A stretch of DNA of 38,542 nt, taken from assembly GCA_033557835.1 (NCBI GenBank), contig JAWQRO010000463.1, positions 1-38,542 on the forward strand, in the 5' to 3' direction. Shown piece after piece: positions 24,381 to 36,213 of this stretch. The notes under the pieces were generated by a model. That model saw only the letters and a list, made by a program, of their open reading frames with translations, did not search any database and was not told the DNA's origin. The position numbers and the translations under genes were made by a program. Positions within the stretch are counted from its first letter, which is position 1. Every line of letters starts with the position of its first letter. The DNA comes from Helochares maculicollis (lineage: Eukaryota > Arthropoda > Insecta > Coleoptera > Hydrophilidae).

Positions 24381-27300
24381 GCTTAAGGGTTGTGTTATTC
24401 AATCGAAATATAATGGTTTTTCATAAATCATGATTCGTTCATATACCGTTCTGCTACCGGATTATTTTGATATTTCGCATAACATTTAACATTGAATTTC
24501 CAAATACCTCAGTATATAATGATTGAAACTGGTTTCGGTTTAGCACAATTTCTATTATATAAGCTATCTCACCATATCAGTCTTGTGATACTGAGTTAAA
24601 ACAAGAGACTTTAAGATTTAGAAGTTGAGAGGAAAGAATTTACTTTTTAGATATAAAATAAGAAATTTTAGTTCTTGTAAAAAAATTAGTTTTAGTTTTT
24701 AATTTTATATCATCTGCATAATTTTGTCCATTCTTATTTCTTTATAAAAGTGGCCTTCTCGTCGAAGTAATATTATAGCCGATTGGAAATGATTTAGGCA
24801 AAAACGGATGAGATTTTATTCCTTATCTATAAATACCCTATCGGACAATTAAAAAGAGAAAAGAAAAAGAGGAAAATGAAGACTCTGGAAAATACTAAAA
24901 GGAGTACTAAGGACTATAAATGTTTATAAAGCTTCACTTTCAAATTGTTTTGTCGAAAGTACTATTTTGTCAGCGATATGCGACCTAGAATTAACTGATA
25001 CATTTTCTGCTCACCACAAAAGCGTTTTACTATTATCTAATGCTGAACGAATGGACGAAATGACAAAGAATATCAAAAGATATCAAATTGACTCTCCAAT
25101 TAATTGATATAAAATCAATGACATTAAAATAGATCAAGCAAATTAGTACCAAGATGATCTTTAGCTATGATATTTAATGAAAAATCACGTTAAGGCAAAT
25201 TAATAATAGAATAGAAAATAGAGCCAACCAGATAATTACAAGTTTTAGCCTAAGTAAAACTTCTACAGAGATAAAATCTTGTTATCCAGCAATACGACAT
25301 CATACCAGCAATAATAGATGCCACAAATCAGTTCAGTGAAAAGTTAAAAAATTGCTACACAACATTCTAATTTGTTTGCGAAAAATTATACTCAAAAGAT
25401 AGTATGGTTAAAAGAATAAAAAGATTTTTCTTTTCCATCGGATATTTATAAAACTTCAAAACCTATTGTAGTTGAAACCTATGTTCTGTAATTGATTTGC
25501 TAACAAACCGATGTTATCGCTATACTTACTGAAATATTCTGTGCAAGGTGGTATAAATGTGATCAAACAAAAGACAGATTGCAGAGTTAAACAAATTGCT
25601 TTCATTTGTGTTTTGAGCGATAGGAAGCCATTCGGAAATTTTCTCATGCAGTTAACACAATAAGTTAGAAACCACCTCTGCAGATGCAAATATTTTGTTT
25701 ATTAACTTTGCACAATCTATATCGAGAGCATTAACTGTTAATTATATTAGATAAGACTGTTTTTGTCATAAAGGAGAATAAACTTTTAGCAACGTGAGAT
25801 GCTATTTAACATTATATTTTCGCAACTAAGTAAATATCTTAAATTATTAATAATTATTAAACTATAGTGAAAACATAGTTTTTTAATAATGTTGTAGAAC
25901 TTTTCAAGTTTGTGCACAAGCTGGATGGCCCTATTTTTACAATATTTTCGAATAAAATTTTTGTCACATACTGTGCAATTTTGAAAGACATTCCTTCATT
26001 GCAAGCACTGCACAAAAAACCTATGAACTAAAAAGGCCTTATTCAATTTGTTACATTTAAAAATACAACAAAAATAAATGAATTGATTGATAAGTGTATA
26101 TAAAAATTGGCGCTAAAATACTAGTGTATATCATTTTCTTAAAGTAGATAAAATAAGTATTCTATAAAACTTAGTGACGTTTGTTTGCTAAACAGTCTTT
26201 AACGTGCATTTGCAACTCATCACGATTTATCCATTGAGAAGCAACATACTTGCTTTTTACTGTGAACTACATTTCCTTAGTAAACGGGTGTGCACATTTT
26301 TAGAAATTATTAAACGCATTTTATTTGCTTATTTTATATTCTGTGAACTTTAATGTATACAAATAATTTATAAGAAAATATTGTTTCATTTTCACAAGAA
26401 TTGAATGAAACAAGCGAATCTTTTACGATCTTTATACCTTAGTACTAAATTTATAAATGAAAATATTGCTCTCGATAATTTGACAAGAAATTTCTTTTTG
26501 AATATTACAGACTGCAAACCATCAAAAATGTTTTTTCAGTATCAATTGATCTATAGAGAAATTTTCCACAATTCTATATGTTAATCGAGGTAAGTTTAGT
26601 TCTTTATTACCTGTATATCAAATCATTTAGCACATTTCAATTTCTTTTTTAACAAAACATTCAGGAAAAGTGCTCGTCCTGGATTTCTTCTCTCCTATTC
26701 AATATTCAATTTTACGGAATTCCCGCCTCACCTTATAATTTTAGTTCATAATTAAAACATAACTCTGATATTCAGATTAACGCGAACAGAAAGATCAAAG
26801 TATTAAAATATGAAAGGAGATGAAAAGGAAACGTAATAATAGAGTTCCACCTCATTAAGCCAAAGTACGACATAAAACAACAGAAATTTTATTTGAACAT
26901 TTAAGGATGAAAGGCACTCACTCTTTCTCAAGGATATCATATTGTACATTATAGTGATGTAAATTGACTTGCTACTTTGTACGCTACGTAACATATAGCC
27001 CGTGTTATTAAATTTAGCTATCATAATACGTAATACGTAACGGCGTCTAAGAAATATTCGGGATACAATTTCAGAATTATGATGTAAAACGTGAACTGGG
27101 TCACTCTATTTTACAGAGGGTTGGTTTTATGTGCTACGGATACCTACGAAACTACTTCCGCAAAACTGCTCTCAGCATTAAGAATCGCATATATTTCACA
27201 CCATCCGTTTACATGCGTTTACACTTGACACGCGCTCACCTGTTCCATAAAGGAAAAAGTGTTGCAGAACATAAATTATCCATTTTGCAGCGTAAACTTC

Positions 27301-28079
27301 TTCTCATGAGACCAAAATACAACCATCGCTGGTGCGAGTATTATTATAATAAATATTATTCAAATAACGGGGGACAAGCAAGTTGTCACAGGAACTGGCA
27401 CTCAACTTTATAAAATATGCATGAAATAACTGTGTGAGTACTCGCGGCTGAACTCACAATTGAAAGCCTCGGAAAAAAGACACAATGCCCCCGTTATGTG
27501 TTTGCACGTCTATGTTTGCCAACTTACAGACCAATATATCAATGTCCGCTCTCTGAAAATACCTCAATCAAAACAAAGCATTTGCGATTTGTCAAAACAG
27601 GGTGAGGTTGGTACGGATGAATTGGAATGTGGTTGTGGAGAAAAATTTTGGTTTTATCTTGTAATACAGATTTATGTTTTATATTGCTTTAAAAAGAATT
27701 AGGATGGAAAATTGCAAATCCATGTAGCAATAAATTTATTAAACAAAAAAAATATTTACACTTGCTATAGTGCAGTCTAAATTGTTGATATATATACATA
27801 GCACAATATGGTAGTGTGGTGCCAATGCCCTCTAATTTTATAGAATTATAACATAAAGTATATTGAAAACGAAGATTCTTTTGGGAGACACTGCTTTCAT
27901 TTAAAGTATACAAGTAATAAATCGCAATAAATCATAAAGATATGAATTAGGCAATTGATGCGCCGACTAAAAGAAAAGCACATGCAACTTTTCAATTACA
28001 AAGTAATTGCAAATTTCATTATTCATATTTGATTTGGATAAATATCCGCCTACACAAAAAATAATAATTGCTTTCTGAA
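24381..28079. other. AT-rich noncoding stretch, no gene seen
   Basis: No supportable gene or element. A 32-nt nearly pure purine tract lies at about 24,851-24,882. AATTATTAATAATT, a 14-bp palindrome of chance frequency, is at 25,842-25,855, and TTGATTGAT, an Exd/Hox-type word, at 26,093-26,101. Open frames at 26,803-27,024 (-), 27,129-27,413 (+), 27,460-27,702 (+) and 27,689-27,913 (-) are unrecognised and of chance length. Confidence 0.55.
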
Positions 28080-28530
28080 ACAGCATCCGTTTGGCAGCGG
28101 CGGCCGCAGCTACAACAGGGTAGGAAATGATTGTTGCTCAAAATTAATATTTATCATGCGGTGGCAAATCAGGGCGCCAGGAAAAATCCATTTTATCACG
28201 GAACAGATGTCAATACGTACTAATTTCGCAGGTAAAATATCACCCCTGTGCAAAATGAAATTTAAAATTTTATTACTTGAAACGGGCCCGCGACGATAAA
28301 TTACCTATTACGCGCATTAATTGTTTTACTTTCGGGATTTTTGGATTGTTGGATCGGATATTCCCGGATAATAACAAATGTCGACATTGCTCTGGCACAC
28401 AGCCAGCAATAATTAAAATGTTCACTGTGCATTTATTTTGATATAAGCCCCCTAAATTAATTACATACTTTTTATTTATTATTGCCTTAAATAGAGCGCA
28501 TTCAAATCTTATGTACAAATACTCCATTAG
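28080..28530. promoter_or_regulatory. candidate regulatory island with GGAT cluster
   Basis: Varied, CG-containing sequence: GGCAGCGGCGGCCGCAGC at the left, TCAGGGCGCCAGG, ACGGGCCCGCGACG, TTACGCGCATTAATTG, then five GGAT cores at 28,335, 28,343, 28,351, 28,356 and 28,366, and AATAATTAAAATG and CCTAAATTAATTAC to the right. GGAT is shared by ETS sites and by bicoid/orthodenticle-class (TAATCC) homeodomain sites. An 84-codon minus-strand frame crosses the right half but is unrecognised. Homotypic site clusters of this kind are typical of enhancers; the factor is not identified. Confidence 0.33.
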
Positions 28531-29690
28531 ACTTAATTTTTCATGTTCCTTCGTTACAAACTTAAATTAAACCTACAAATCTTAATGATATTATCAAGCG
28601 ATAAACTATAAAAAAATCTCATACTGCCACTAGACACCTTTCTTATTGTTTTTAGTTTTGTAAATGAGAAAATCTAACGCATTGATTTTTAATGAAATAA
28701 GTAATTTAAATCAACACCAATCACATATTCCGTAAATCTGATTTGATAATATTTGTATTTTGCTATTATTTCAATGTTTGCTTTTCTTCTGGCCCTAACA
28801 AGTTCTTTACTTTTGCATAAAAGTGAAAGTTTAACTACCTGAACGAACTAATAAAAGTTTATCAATTATAGTATAATATTAATACTCAGTTTGGTGTCAG
28901 TTTTAAACCTAGTACTTTTACTGTTAACAACATAAACTTTCTTTGAGCCAAATTTAAATATTTATTATTATACTTATAATAAGAAATCTGGACCCAAATA
29001 TATATTAGCAATATTTGGATAGCAAAATCTACGCTAGACAGTTTTCATAAACAGTATTTTATATATCTACAATTGACCCACATCGCCATTAAAACAGGTT
29101 ATAAATGAGGATACTTTTATCCATCATGCCCATTTTTGATTTTTCAGCTCTTTAACAGCATATGGGTTGCTTTGGAATACTATCGATTTTTATTTTTTAC
29201 TTACTATGATTTCATCATTAAACGTAGGCCAATTAAAAGTATTATACCAAATGATATGAAAAACTAATAATAACACTTATTAATAATACCAATGTTATGT
29301 AAAAATTATAGATTTTTTATTTTTTGTAGCAGCTTCCCGAAATTTTAGTACAGACGGAAATAATTAAATGAGTTTCTGTACCTGCTACCAGCATATATTT
29401 ACTTATCCAAACAACTATTTAAATAATATAACTATTTATCACTTCTATTACTATGTATAGTTGTACCAGTATTTCTTAAAAATGTTTGCTTTAGTGCATA
29501 TATTTTCCTAACAAATGTTTATTTTTAACGTTTTAATTTATTCTTATAAGATATATATCACTCAAATAATGATTTATTATGCTCCACCACCCATTATATA
29601 TTTAATTATTGAGTATGCATAATTTAAAATAATCAAACGAAATTTTTTTGCTTAAAGACGCAACCTTAAAAATTGACCCAGGCTATATGT
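28531..29690. other. AT-rich noncoding stretch, no gene seen
   Basis: Nothing supportable. A short AT hairpin (TTATTATA-CT-TATAATAA) is at 28,965-28,982. No open frame above 60 codons lies in it, in keeping with a high stop density. Confidence 0.6.
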
Positions 29691-30200
29691 ACCGTGAACT
29701 CTTCTAAATTCAAGTACTTAAGAAATTCCCATCAATTACTTGATGCCATAGACCCTTCTCTTAACGGGCGGCGGGGTAAATAATATATCAACTTGCATTG
29801 ATCCCAGAGGCCTATACTCTTAGGTTTTCCGAATATTTATAGCGTTTTCGTGAAATCGTTTTTTTCCGAAGATTGTACCGGCTGCGTATACCAATTGGGC
29901 GTTTTAAATTGATTTAGATATTTAAATTTTCAGATTTTATCCCCCTCAATCAATTGATTCGCCGCTTAAGTTGCATGCTCGAAATAGAATAAAAGCAAAG
30001 CATGGTTAGTTGCACCCTTCCGTGAGATATATATCGACTTTAATCGTTAATAAGAGTTTCATGATCACGCACGGCTTGTACCGGCTTTTTATTTTAATTA
30101 ATAATGCGCTAAAACCGACGAAAAATCTAGAGTGAAATCAATTCGTTTGAACGCGCTTGGCTTCCCACTTTATTCGCTTGCTCACCTACAAATTGCAACA
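29691..30200. promoter_or_regulatory. candidate regulatory island with repeated 11-mer
   Basis: A CG-containing island without any frame of 60 codons. It carries ACGGGCGGCGGGGTAAATAA, GAAATTCCC (kappaB half-type), TCAATCAATTGATTC, ATCGACTTTAATCG, TTTTATTTTAATTAATAATGCGC and GAACGCGCTTGG. TTGTACCGGCT occurs twice in the same orientation, at 29,873-29,883 and 30,076-30,086. Repeated, CG-containing words among homeodomain-type sites suggest an enhancer. No factor can be named with confidence. Confidence 0.3.
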
Positions 30201-30284
30201 TTATCACATAGAAAATGGAAATGATGTTATTCATAAACATGAAAATAATTAATTTGGCCATTTATAGTAACATAGTTGTCTTTG

Positions 30285-30308
30285 TAATTGTTTAAATTTA
30301 AACAATTA
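30285..30308. repeat. 24-bp perfect AT-rich palindrome
   Basis: TAATTGTTTAAA is followed immediately by its exact reverse complement, with no spacer and no mismatch. In sequence of this composition about 0.01 perfect 24-bp palindromes are expected in a window this size, so it is a real outlier. It could extrude a cruciform, bind a dimeric homeodomain-type protein (paired TAATTG ends), or be a remnant end-to-end insertion scar. Confidence 0.75.
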
Positions 30309-30389
30309 TGTTATACAAAATTGGTTGAAATATTATTAAGGGAGCTTTAGTAATAATAATGAAGTATAGTAGTACTGAATTTATATTCA

Positions 30390-31747
30390 TTTAAAGTCAT
30401 AATGTGTATGAAATAAAGTTGATTCATTATGGTCGTATTGTACTTTGTTTTTATTTTCTATGTACTTTATTATTTCTCCACCAAAAATTAAGATTTTTCA
30501 GTAATTCTTTTTATACAACGTTACCACATGTGTTACATCTCATATTGTTCTCAGGGCATTCTTATCTATTGCTTGCGTGTTTGCGTAAATCTCAGTTATT
30601 GTAGAGATGTCTACTTTGGAAAATTTTTTCGCTAATATAGTCACATTTATTATTGGTAATTAAAAAACGATTTCTAGTCTTCTTATTTACATAAATTTAG
30701 TACAGAAAGAGGCAATTCATAGCTTCCTGCAATATTTTAGTAACCGATTTCTATTTAATCACTTCAAGCACAAATACTCCAAGTTTTTCTGCATTATATT
30801 TACTAACGTCATATACCGTAGCCTTATGTTATGCGAAAGAACTCTTCTGTTTGTGATTTAGCATCTATTGCGTTCGTAAACCTTCTATTAGGGACTCAAT
30901 TATCAGCTTCTTTAATTTTTTTCTGACTATCCAAACGTTTTTGTTGTAATTGTTTTCGTAACGTTTTTACACCTTCCAAGGTTCAAAGCTGCTTATGCCA
31001 GAAATATGTTGTTTCATGTGTAGACATGCTGTTTTACTATTGCTCGTTTTATAAGTAAGTTTCTTAGACCTCTCCTCTTTACCTCTATATTTTAGTTGAT
31101 CAATTTCTGACTATGTATGTTGAAATTTAAAATTTTTATTTTTGAATGCTGCTTCTCTTATGGGGGTTTTGATGTGTACACCTTTGTCTAACAGCTGTCA
31201 TTATTTTTCATATTGGTATATTAAATTTAGTTTCAATTTTGTGTCTTTGTCTTTTTTTAGATAATTTTTGTATTACTTAGGATAAATTTGCTTAAGTTAC
31301 CAAGGCCATCATGACCACATTCTTTTAAAAACATATATAAGCTCTAAATAATTGCAAAGTAAAAGTCTCTTTTGCATATGACTCCTCGAATTTGAATGCT
31401 TATATGCTTAAACTTACTAATTTCATGTGACTATGTAGTCATATTTATGGAAATAAGTTTATCGGATACTTGTGTAGCAAAAAGTACCAATTATTGTGTT
31501 TCACGATGCACTGATTTAAAAAATGACCTACAAAGAATAACAATTATTTATGCCTTGCTGGGCAATAGATTTTCTCAACGTTAAATGTCCTCTGATAGAG
31601 CCATATATTATGTTATATGCGTATACATAAGCATTTAAAATATATCTGACACAGTTTTTCACTCACGTTATGGCGTAGACAAATGGGTTTTTCCTTTTTA
31701 GAGACAGTGACAAATATTATTCCATTTTGCCACATGACTGAATTTGT
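30390..31747 (-). pseudogene. possible decayed coding sequence in T-skewed block
   Basis: From 30,421 to 31,260 the plus strand is about 45% T and 25% A by hand count, so the minus strand is A-rich, as the sense strands of many retroelements and other AT-rich genes are. Read on the minus strand, 30,659 to 30,390 is 90 codons with only two stops (both TGA), 31,197 to 30,970 is 76 codons with one TAG, and 31,747-31,616 and 31,662-31,531 are 44-codon stop-free runs in two different frames. At least two frame changes are needed to link them. The products are lysine-rich and hydrophilic and match no family I recognise: no DDE, reverse-transcriptase or zinc-finger signature is clear. Skewed composition alone lengthens open runs, so this is a suggestion, not a gene call. 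Confidence 0.2.
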
Positions 31748-31789
31748 TTACAACAAAAATGTCTGTGCGGATGTAAAAATTATTGGGAT

Positions 31790-31965
31790 TTTCTCGACAT
31801 CGTTTAATGCGGAACTTTACCAGTTCGCGGTGTGAGCCTTTCCCAGGCCACTTGATTTACACGGTTAGATTTGGCAGTGTGCCAAGTGAAGCTTAGTCCC
31901 ACTAAAAGCTGCGAGATTCAGCATTCACCAAAGCTCATATTCAGCAATGTTCAGCAATATGATGA
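31790..31965. other. GC-richer patch with short direct repeats
   Basis: Sequence around 31,800-31,880 is GC-richer (CCAGTTCGCGGTGTGAGCC, TTTCCCAGGCC), followed by the hairpin TTGGCA-GTG-TGCCAA (31,871-31,885) and three TTCAGCA words at 31,917, 31,940 and 31,950; the last two are part of a 10-bp-spaced TTCAGCAAT pair. Possibly the upstream region of the T-skewed block on the minus strand. A 72-codon plus-strand frame (31,871-32,089) overlaps it and is unrecognised. Confidence 0.22.
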
Positions 31966-34461
31966 CACTAGACTGGGCCAAGGACTGCCTTTGATGGATT
32001 TTAAATGTGCATGTATTGATTTTAACCATTACTACTACACAGGCTGTTTGCACTATATTTCTTATTTTGATAAACTATCAAACCGATAGAAGTCACGACA
32101 GTTTGATCAGTTTCTCTGAAGGAAAACATTACTTACCATGCATACTGCTTATATTATGCTGTTTTAAAACTTATTTGCTCTGTTTCCGACATTAAATAAA
32201 CAGGAGAACTTTCGTCAATAGCAGATAATAAATTCTTAATTTAATTACAATACAATTGATAACATGATATAATATTTTAAATGCTACTTCACTAATAAAT
32301 ATAATCATTCATCTAAAGCTTTACTGTAATGCCACAAAATGGCGTTTCCGTACCGCATGTTTCTTAAATTACGATAGTAAGGAGATTTAAAAGCCTAATT
32401 CATACACATTTTGTGAATGCAAATATTATGTTAAATTACCTAAACGAAAAAGAAGATAGTTTTTTACAAATCATTCTATTTAAAAAATAGCGACCTATTG
32501 ACTTTGCGTAGAAGACATCTACCGCACTGGCAATAATTAACATCAATAAATTATATGTGCGCTTTTATAAAAGGCAGTCCCATTTCTCCATAAGTCTTAT
32601 TCAAAGTATACAGCTCATATCAGGAACACTTTAAAATTATTTCTTCATATTAATATAAAAACAATTCACTTGAAATTTATATTATTAAATATATTAATTT
32701 TACTAATTAAATTCTACATTTCCGCTAACTAATTTCATTATTCCAATTCCACCAGACTCCAACACAAAGCTTACCCAGAACGTAAACAAAACAACTTTTA
32801 AACAATAGTGCCGCATCCATTTCAAATCAACCAGAAACGTAGCCTGCAGTCGTTTAAACCGGATTTTCCAAACTACATACTACATTTCAGCCAAGCAGAA
32901 AAAAATATGCAATATTGCTCCCAACTGAGTGGTAGGTATGTAGCTATCTGAAATACATAGCGTCTGCGTCCACGTATTGCTGTGGCTTTCCTCATTTTTA
33001 TTCCTTATCGTGGTATTGATAACTGCCTTGTTACTGTTCTACTCATAAATATAAATAAGCACTTTCTTGCGTTTAACTTCAAACAGAGCAGGGTAGAAGC
33101 AAATGTAATTGTTAACCAATTGCATACAAATACACACACTTCACTTTAGCCCCTTGCAACGCTATTCCCTTGAGCATCACAATGGGAATGTACCCAGGAC
33201 ACACGATTGTTACAACCCCTGTTCAAATTATTGTAAATGTGTAGCAAATTGCCTAGAAAAATGTAATATAAAGGACACTTGTGTGGAGATTCGCCTGGGA
33301 GATAATGTTATAATCCCGTAAATTAGATGCACATTAACAGTGGCGAGTGCATTCGCTGCTAAGAGAAAGCAATTCCCCGAGGTACCGTTGATAACCTTGT
33401 TCTAAAAGTACCATTAATATAAATTGGACATAAATAATCCAGTACAAAATTATTGTATGCATCCGTTTTTTCTTCTTATATTCTGCATTTAATTTTAGAG
33501 CAGTACCTCATAAATATACACATCGGTAACATTATTTATGAAATGTGTTGGAAAATCCAAAAAATGTTTTATTTACATGCGTTGATAAAATGAGTTTCCA
33601 TTTGTTAATGGATTTATGCGTCGAATTTACAAAATAATCTCCAATTTTAATTAAGCTTGTACACAATGTTCGATGTTTAAAAAAACTAAATTTAATGGAG
33701 CCCGGCACTTTGGTTATTACTCGCGGAAAGCAATGTAAAACATAAATGGAAAAAATTCCCGCTCGAAAATATCTTAAGATTTGTGACAGGCGACTCGATT
33801 TTTTAAAATAAAATCCCTCTACTTATCTGTCCCAGTTTAATTTGCAGAAGTGGCTTTAAAGTGATTTATAGTTTTGTACGTCATTAAAATGGAAATAAAT
33901 CCAGTTTGAAAAATAAAATTTTTCCCATCCGTTCCGTTCTCCGTATCCCCTTCTGAAGTTCCTGCTCGCGGAAACATGTAATTTTTAAATCACTTTGATC
34001 ATTGCACGGTCGTTCAGCCGAATAAATATATTTTAAATTAGTATCCTCCGGAACAATTTCAAGTGTGCTCTTGAATTTGCGTTTTAAATGGGAGCCACGA
34101 TTCACAAAGAATTCTTTCCGATAAAGCTATTTCCAAATTTGTCAAATACATATACATGTTTCCAATGGTTTCAAGATTGCTTATTATTGGGGAAATAAAC
34201 CTTGTAACTTTTCTTTTATTCCTTTGATCCCCTTCTTTTTGTCAATTTGAAGTTCTGCCTAATTAAAACGACCTGATGTATTAAGATTTATCAAAATAAA
34301 AGGACCTAAATAACTAAGGCAGAATCAACTGCAAAATGAGAATTTTCGGAAAAGCTTATGTTTATGTCGGTGTAGTAACAATTGAATTTTATTTATTATA
34401 TCTCAGTTAGGTGTCCCCGAAATTGTTCGCTAATGTTACTTTATCACCAAGCAGTTTTCTC
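31966..34461. other. AT-rich noncoding stretch, no confident gene
   Basis: No confident gene. The 33,109-33,321 (+) frame encodes a cysteine-dense stretch and is discussed as a finding. The 33,884-34,105 (-) frame gives a hydrophilic 73-residue product starting at GTG, with a first ATG only near its end; it is unrecognised. GC-richer words with CG dinucleotides occur at about 33,690-33,770 and 33,920-34,090. Confidence 0.5.
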
Positions 34462-34474
34462 CGGGAATTTCCCG
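34462..34474. promoter_or_regulatory. perfect kappaB-type (Rel/Dorsal/Relish) site
   Basis: CGGGAATTTCCCG contains GGGAATTTCCC, the textbook NF-kappaB/Rel-family site, with symmetric C/G extensions. Expected chance occurrence of this exact 11-mer in a window of this composition is well below 0.01. A second good match, GGAAATTCCC (GGGAATTTCC on the minus strand), lies at 36,807-36,816 and a half-type match at 29,722-29,730. In insects such sites serve dorsal-ventral patterning or immune genes. No gene is in the window to link it to. Confidence 0.4.
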
Positions 34475-36213
34475 AAACGGAAAAATTTATTGAATTATTA
34501 AATTATACGTTTACTGCACCGCAAAAAATCACGTAGAGCTAGGGTAAGTATATGTAAATTTGTGAAGTCTGCCGGAATTTGCATATCTCTGTCTCATCAG
34601 GGTGTTACAGAATGCGGTTATTGAGTTGAGATTTAACGTGCATAAAATTGCTTTCAAGAAATTATGTAAAGTAAAATCATGTTCGTGATAATAGGGCATA
34701 TAGTTAACCGAGAATAGTATGGCTTCTGAATTTATTGCGGAACTCAAATTACCTAAAATTGAATGAACTGTATTATTTTTAACTTACGGTTGATGTTACC
34801 TGGCTGCGTTTCTACGTGCGTCCCAGTATATGAGGTCGCTTGTTTGCCCTATGCGGTGTGCACAATAAAACCAAAAGTTGTGAAAATTGAGGAAAGTACA
34901 ATGCCTGAAAAAATCTTTTGTAAATACAAGTTTCTATTTTCATGTTTCCAGTGTACATCAGAATGTCATTATTAATTGTTTAGTTTGCAAATACTAACAA
35001 GCCGCAGCTTAAAATAATCGACTTAAGATAACTGCAAAAATGACAAAACTTGCCGGAAACTGTTTTCCTAAATAAAGATGATCTTAATATTACTTTTGAA
35101 TTTCCATATTTTATGCTGAATTAACTTGTAAGAAAAACTACACAACCTTAACTCTTGACATTTTTAACTACGCTTCCATAAATAGACGAAATTGCAATAA
35201 ATTTTCCGTTTGGCTTTTCCTATTAGTTCCTAGATAAATACTTAATTTAATAAACTTAAACCAATAAATACTGAACACTGTAACTAATGACAATGTGTTC
35301 TAGTTTGATGGTTAATTTACGTTTTTTATAGGTTTTATCTTTTTGAAAATCTTAGATTCAATAATTCTCAATAGTTGATATAATAAAGTAATTATGAAAT
35401 AATACTGCAAACAAAATTTCTACCCATTCATTAATTCCTGTTCAATCCCATAATCAAGTAAAATATGCATATTAACATATCAACAAACTTTAATTATATT
35501 CCCTTAAAATAGAAGTACACAGTAAATTTTGTATTACAATTGTTTATATTGATTTGTAATTAATGTTAATACAAATCTACATTCTGCTACTAGAGTAGTG
35601 TATTTTAGCTTAATTAATAATTTTCTAGTTATAATTCAGTTTCATTATTTCAGTTTAAGATTTAAGATCGATCTGAGACGAGAAATGATCATTAAGTATT
35701 AGGGATCTTAAATTGTGAAGATACTTTACTATGTATAGTAAATATAAGAGTGAAAATGATTAATTTTGCTACAATAGTCATTAGTCTGCCCGCATAAGCC
35801 AATTAAGTTAATTGAACGTAAATACTAACGGTAGAAAACTTAAATTAGCAATTTTATTTATACACATTTAGTAGCATATTAAAGTAGAAATTAATTTCAG
35901 AGCAGCTCTTTTGTCTCCGCATTAAACGATTGCTTTTATGGAACTTTTAAATTTAATAGTTTTTCGTGGCGTTCTGGAACTAATTTTCTTGAGCGCCCTC
36001 CTTAATGCTGCACTATATAAATCAACTTAGTTTTCTAAATGGCTCTTCACTTTTCTCACAACTAACAATAATACAAATAAGAACAGGTCAGACAAAACGA
36101 TGTACGGTGTGCACTTAGTGTTATTAGTAATAAAGAATAGAACCTCAGAACCAGCCTTTTATAAAGATGTCGCCGCATTTTATTACTTATTTGCTAAAGT
36201 GGTTTTATTCGCC
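34475..36213. other. AT-rich noncoding stretch, no confident gene
   Basis: No confident gene. The 34,763-34,975 (+) frame begins with a real ATG and encodes nine cysteines in 70 residues but has no recognisable pattern. An imperfect hairpin with arms GATTTGTA / TACAAATC and an inner TTAA-TG-TTAA lies at 35,551-35,577. TATATAA at 36,014-36,020 has only a poor initiator match (TCACTT) 35 bp on. Confidence 0.5.

Noticed and set aside
27129..27413. 94-codon plus-strand frame rich in tyrosine and basic residues
   Set aside because: No family resemblance; the first codon (TTA TGT GC context) gives no convincing ATG start; chance length.
31872..31881. 10-nt match to the start of miR-34
   Set aside because: Identity stops there; the sequence instead forms its own 6-bp hairpin TTGGCA-GTG-TGCCAA.
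33884..34105. Hydrophilic 73-codon minus-strand frame that reads rather like a protein
   Set aside because: Starts at GTG with its only ATG near the end, no good splice signals, weak purine bias at first codon positions by hand count.
34763..34975. Nine-cysteine 70-codon plus-strand frame with a true ATG
   Set aside because: Cysteine spacing fits no family I know and there is no clear signal peptide; kept only as a note.
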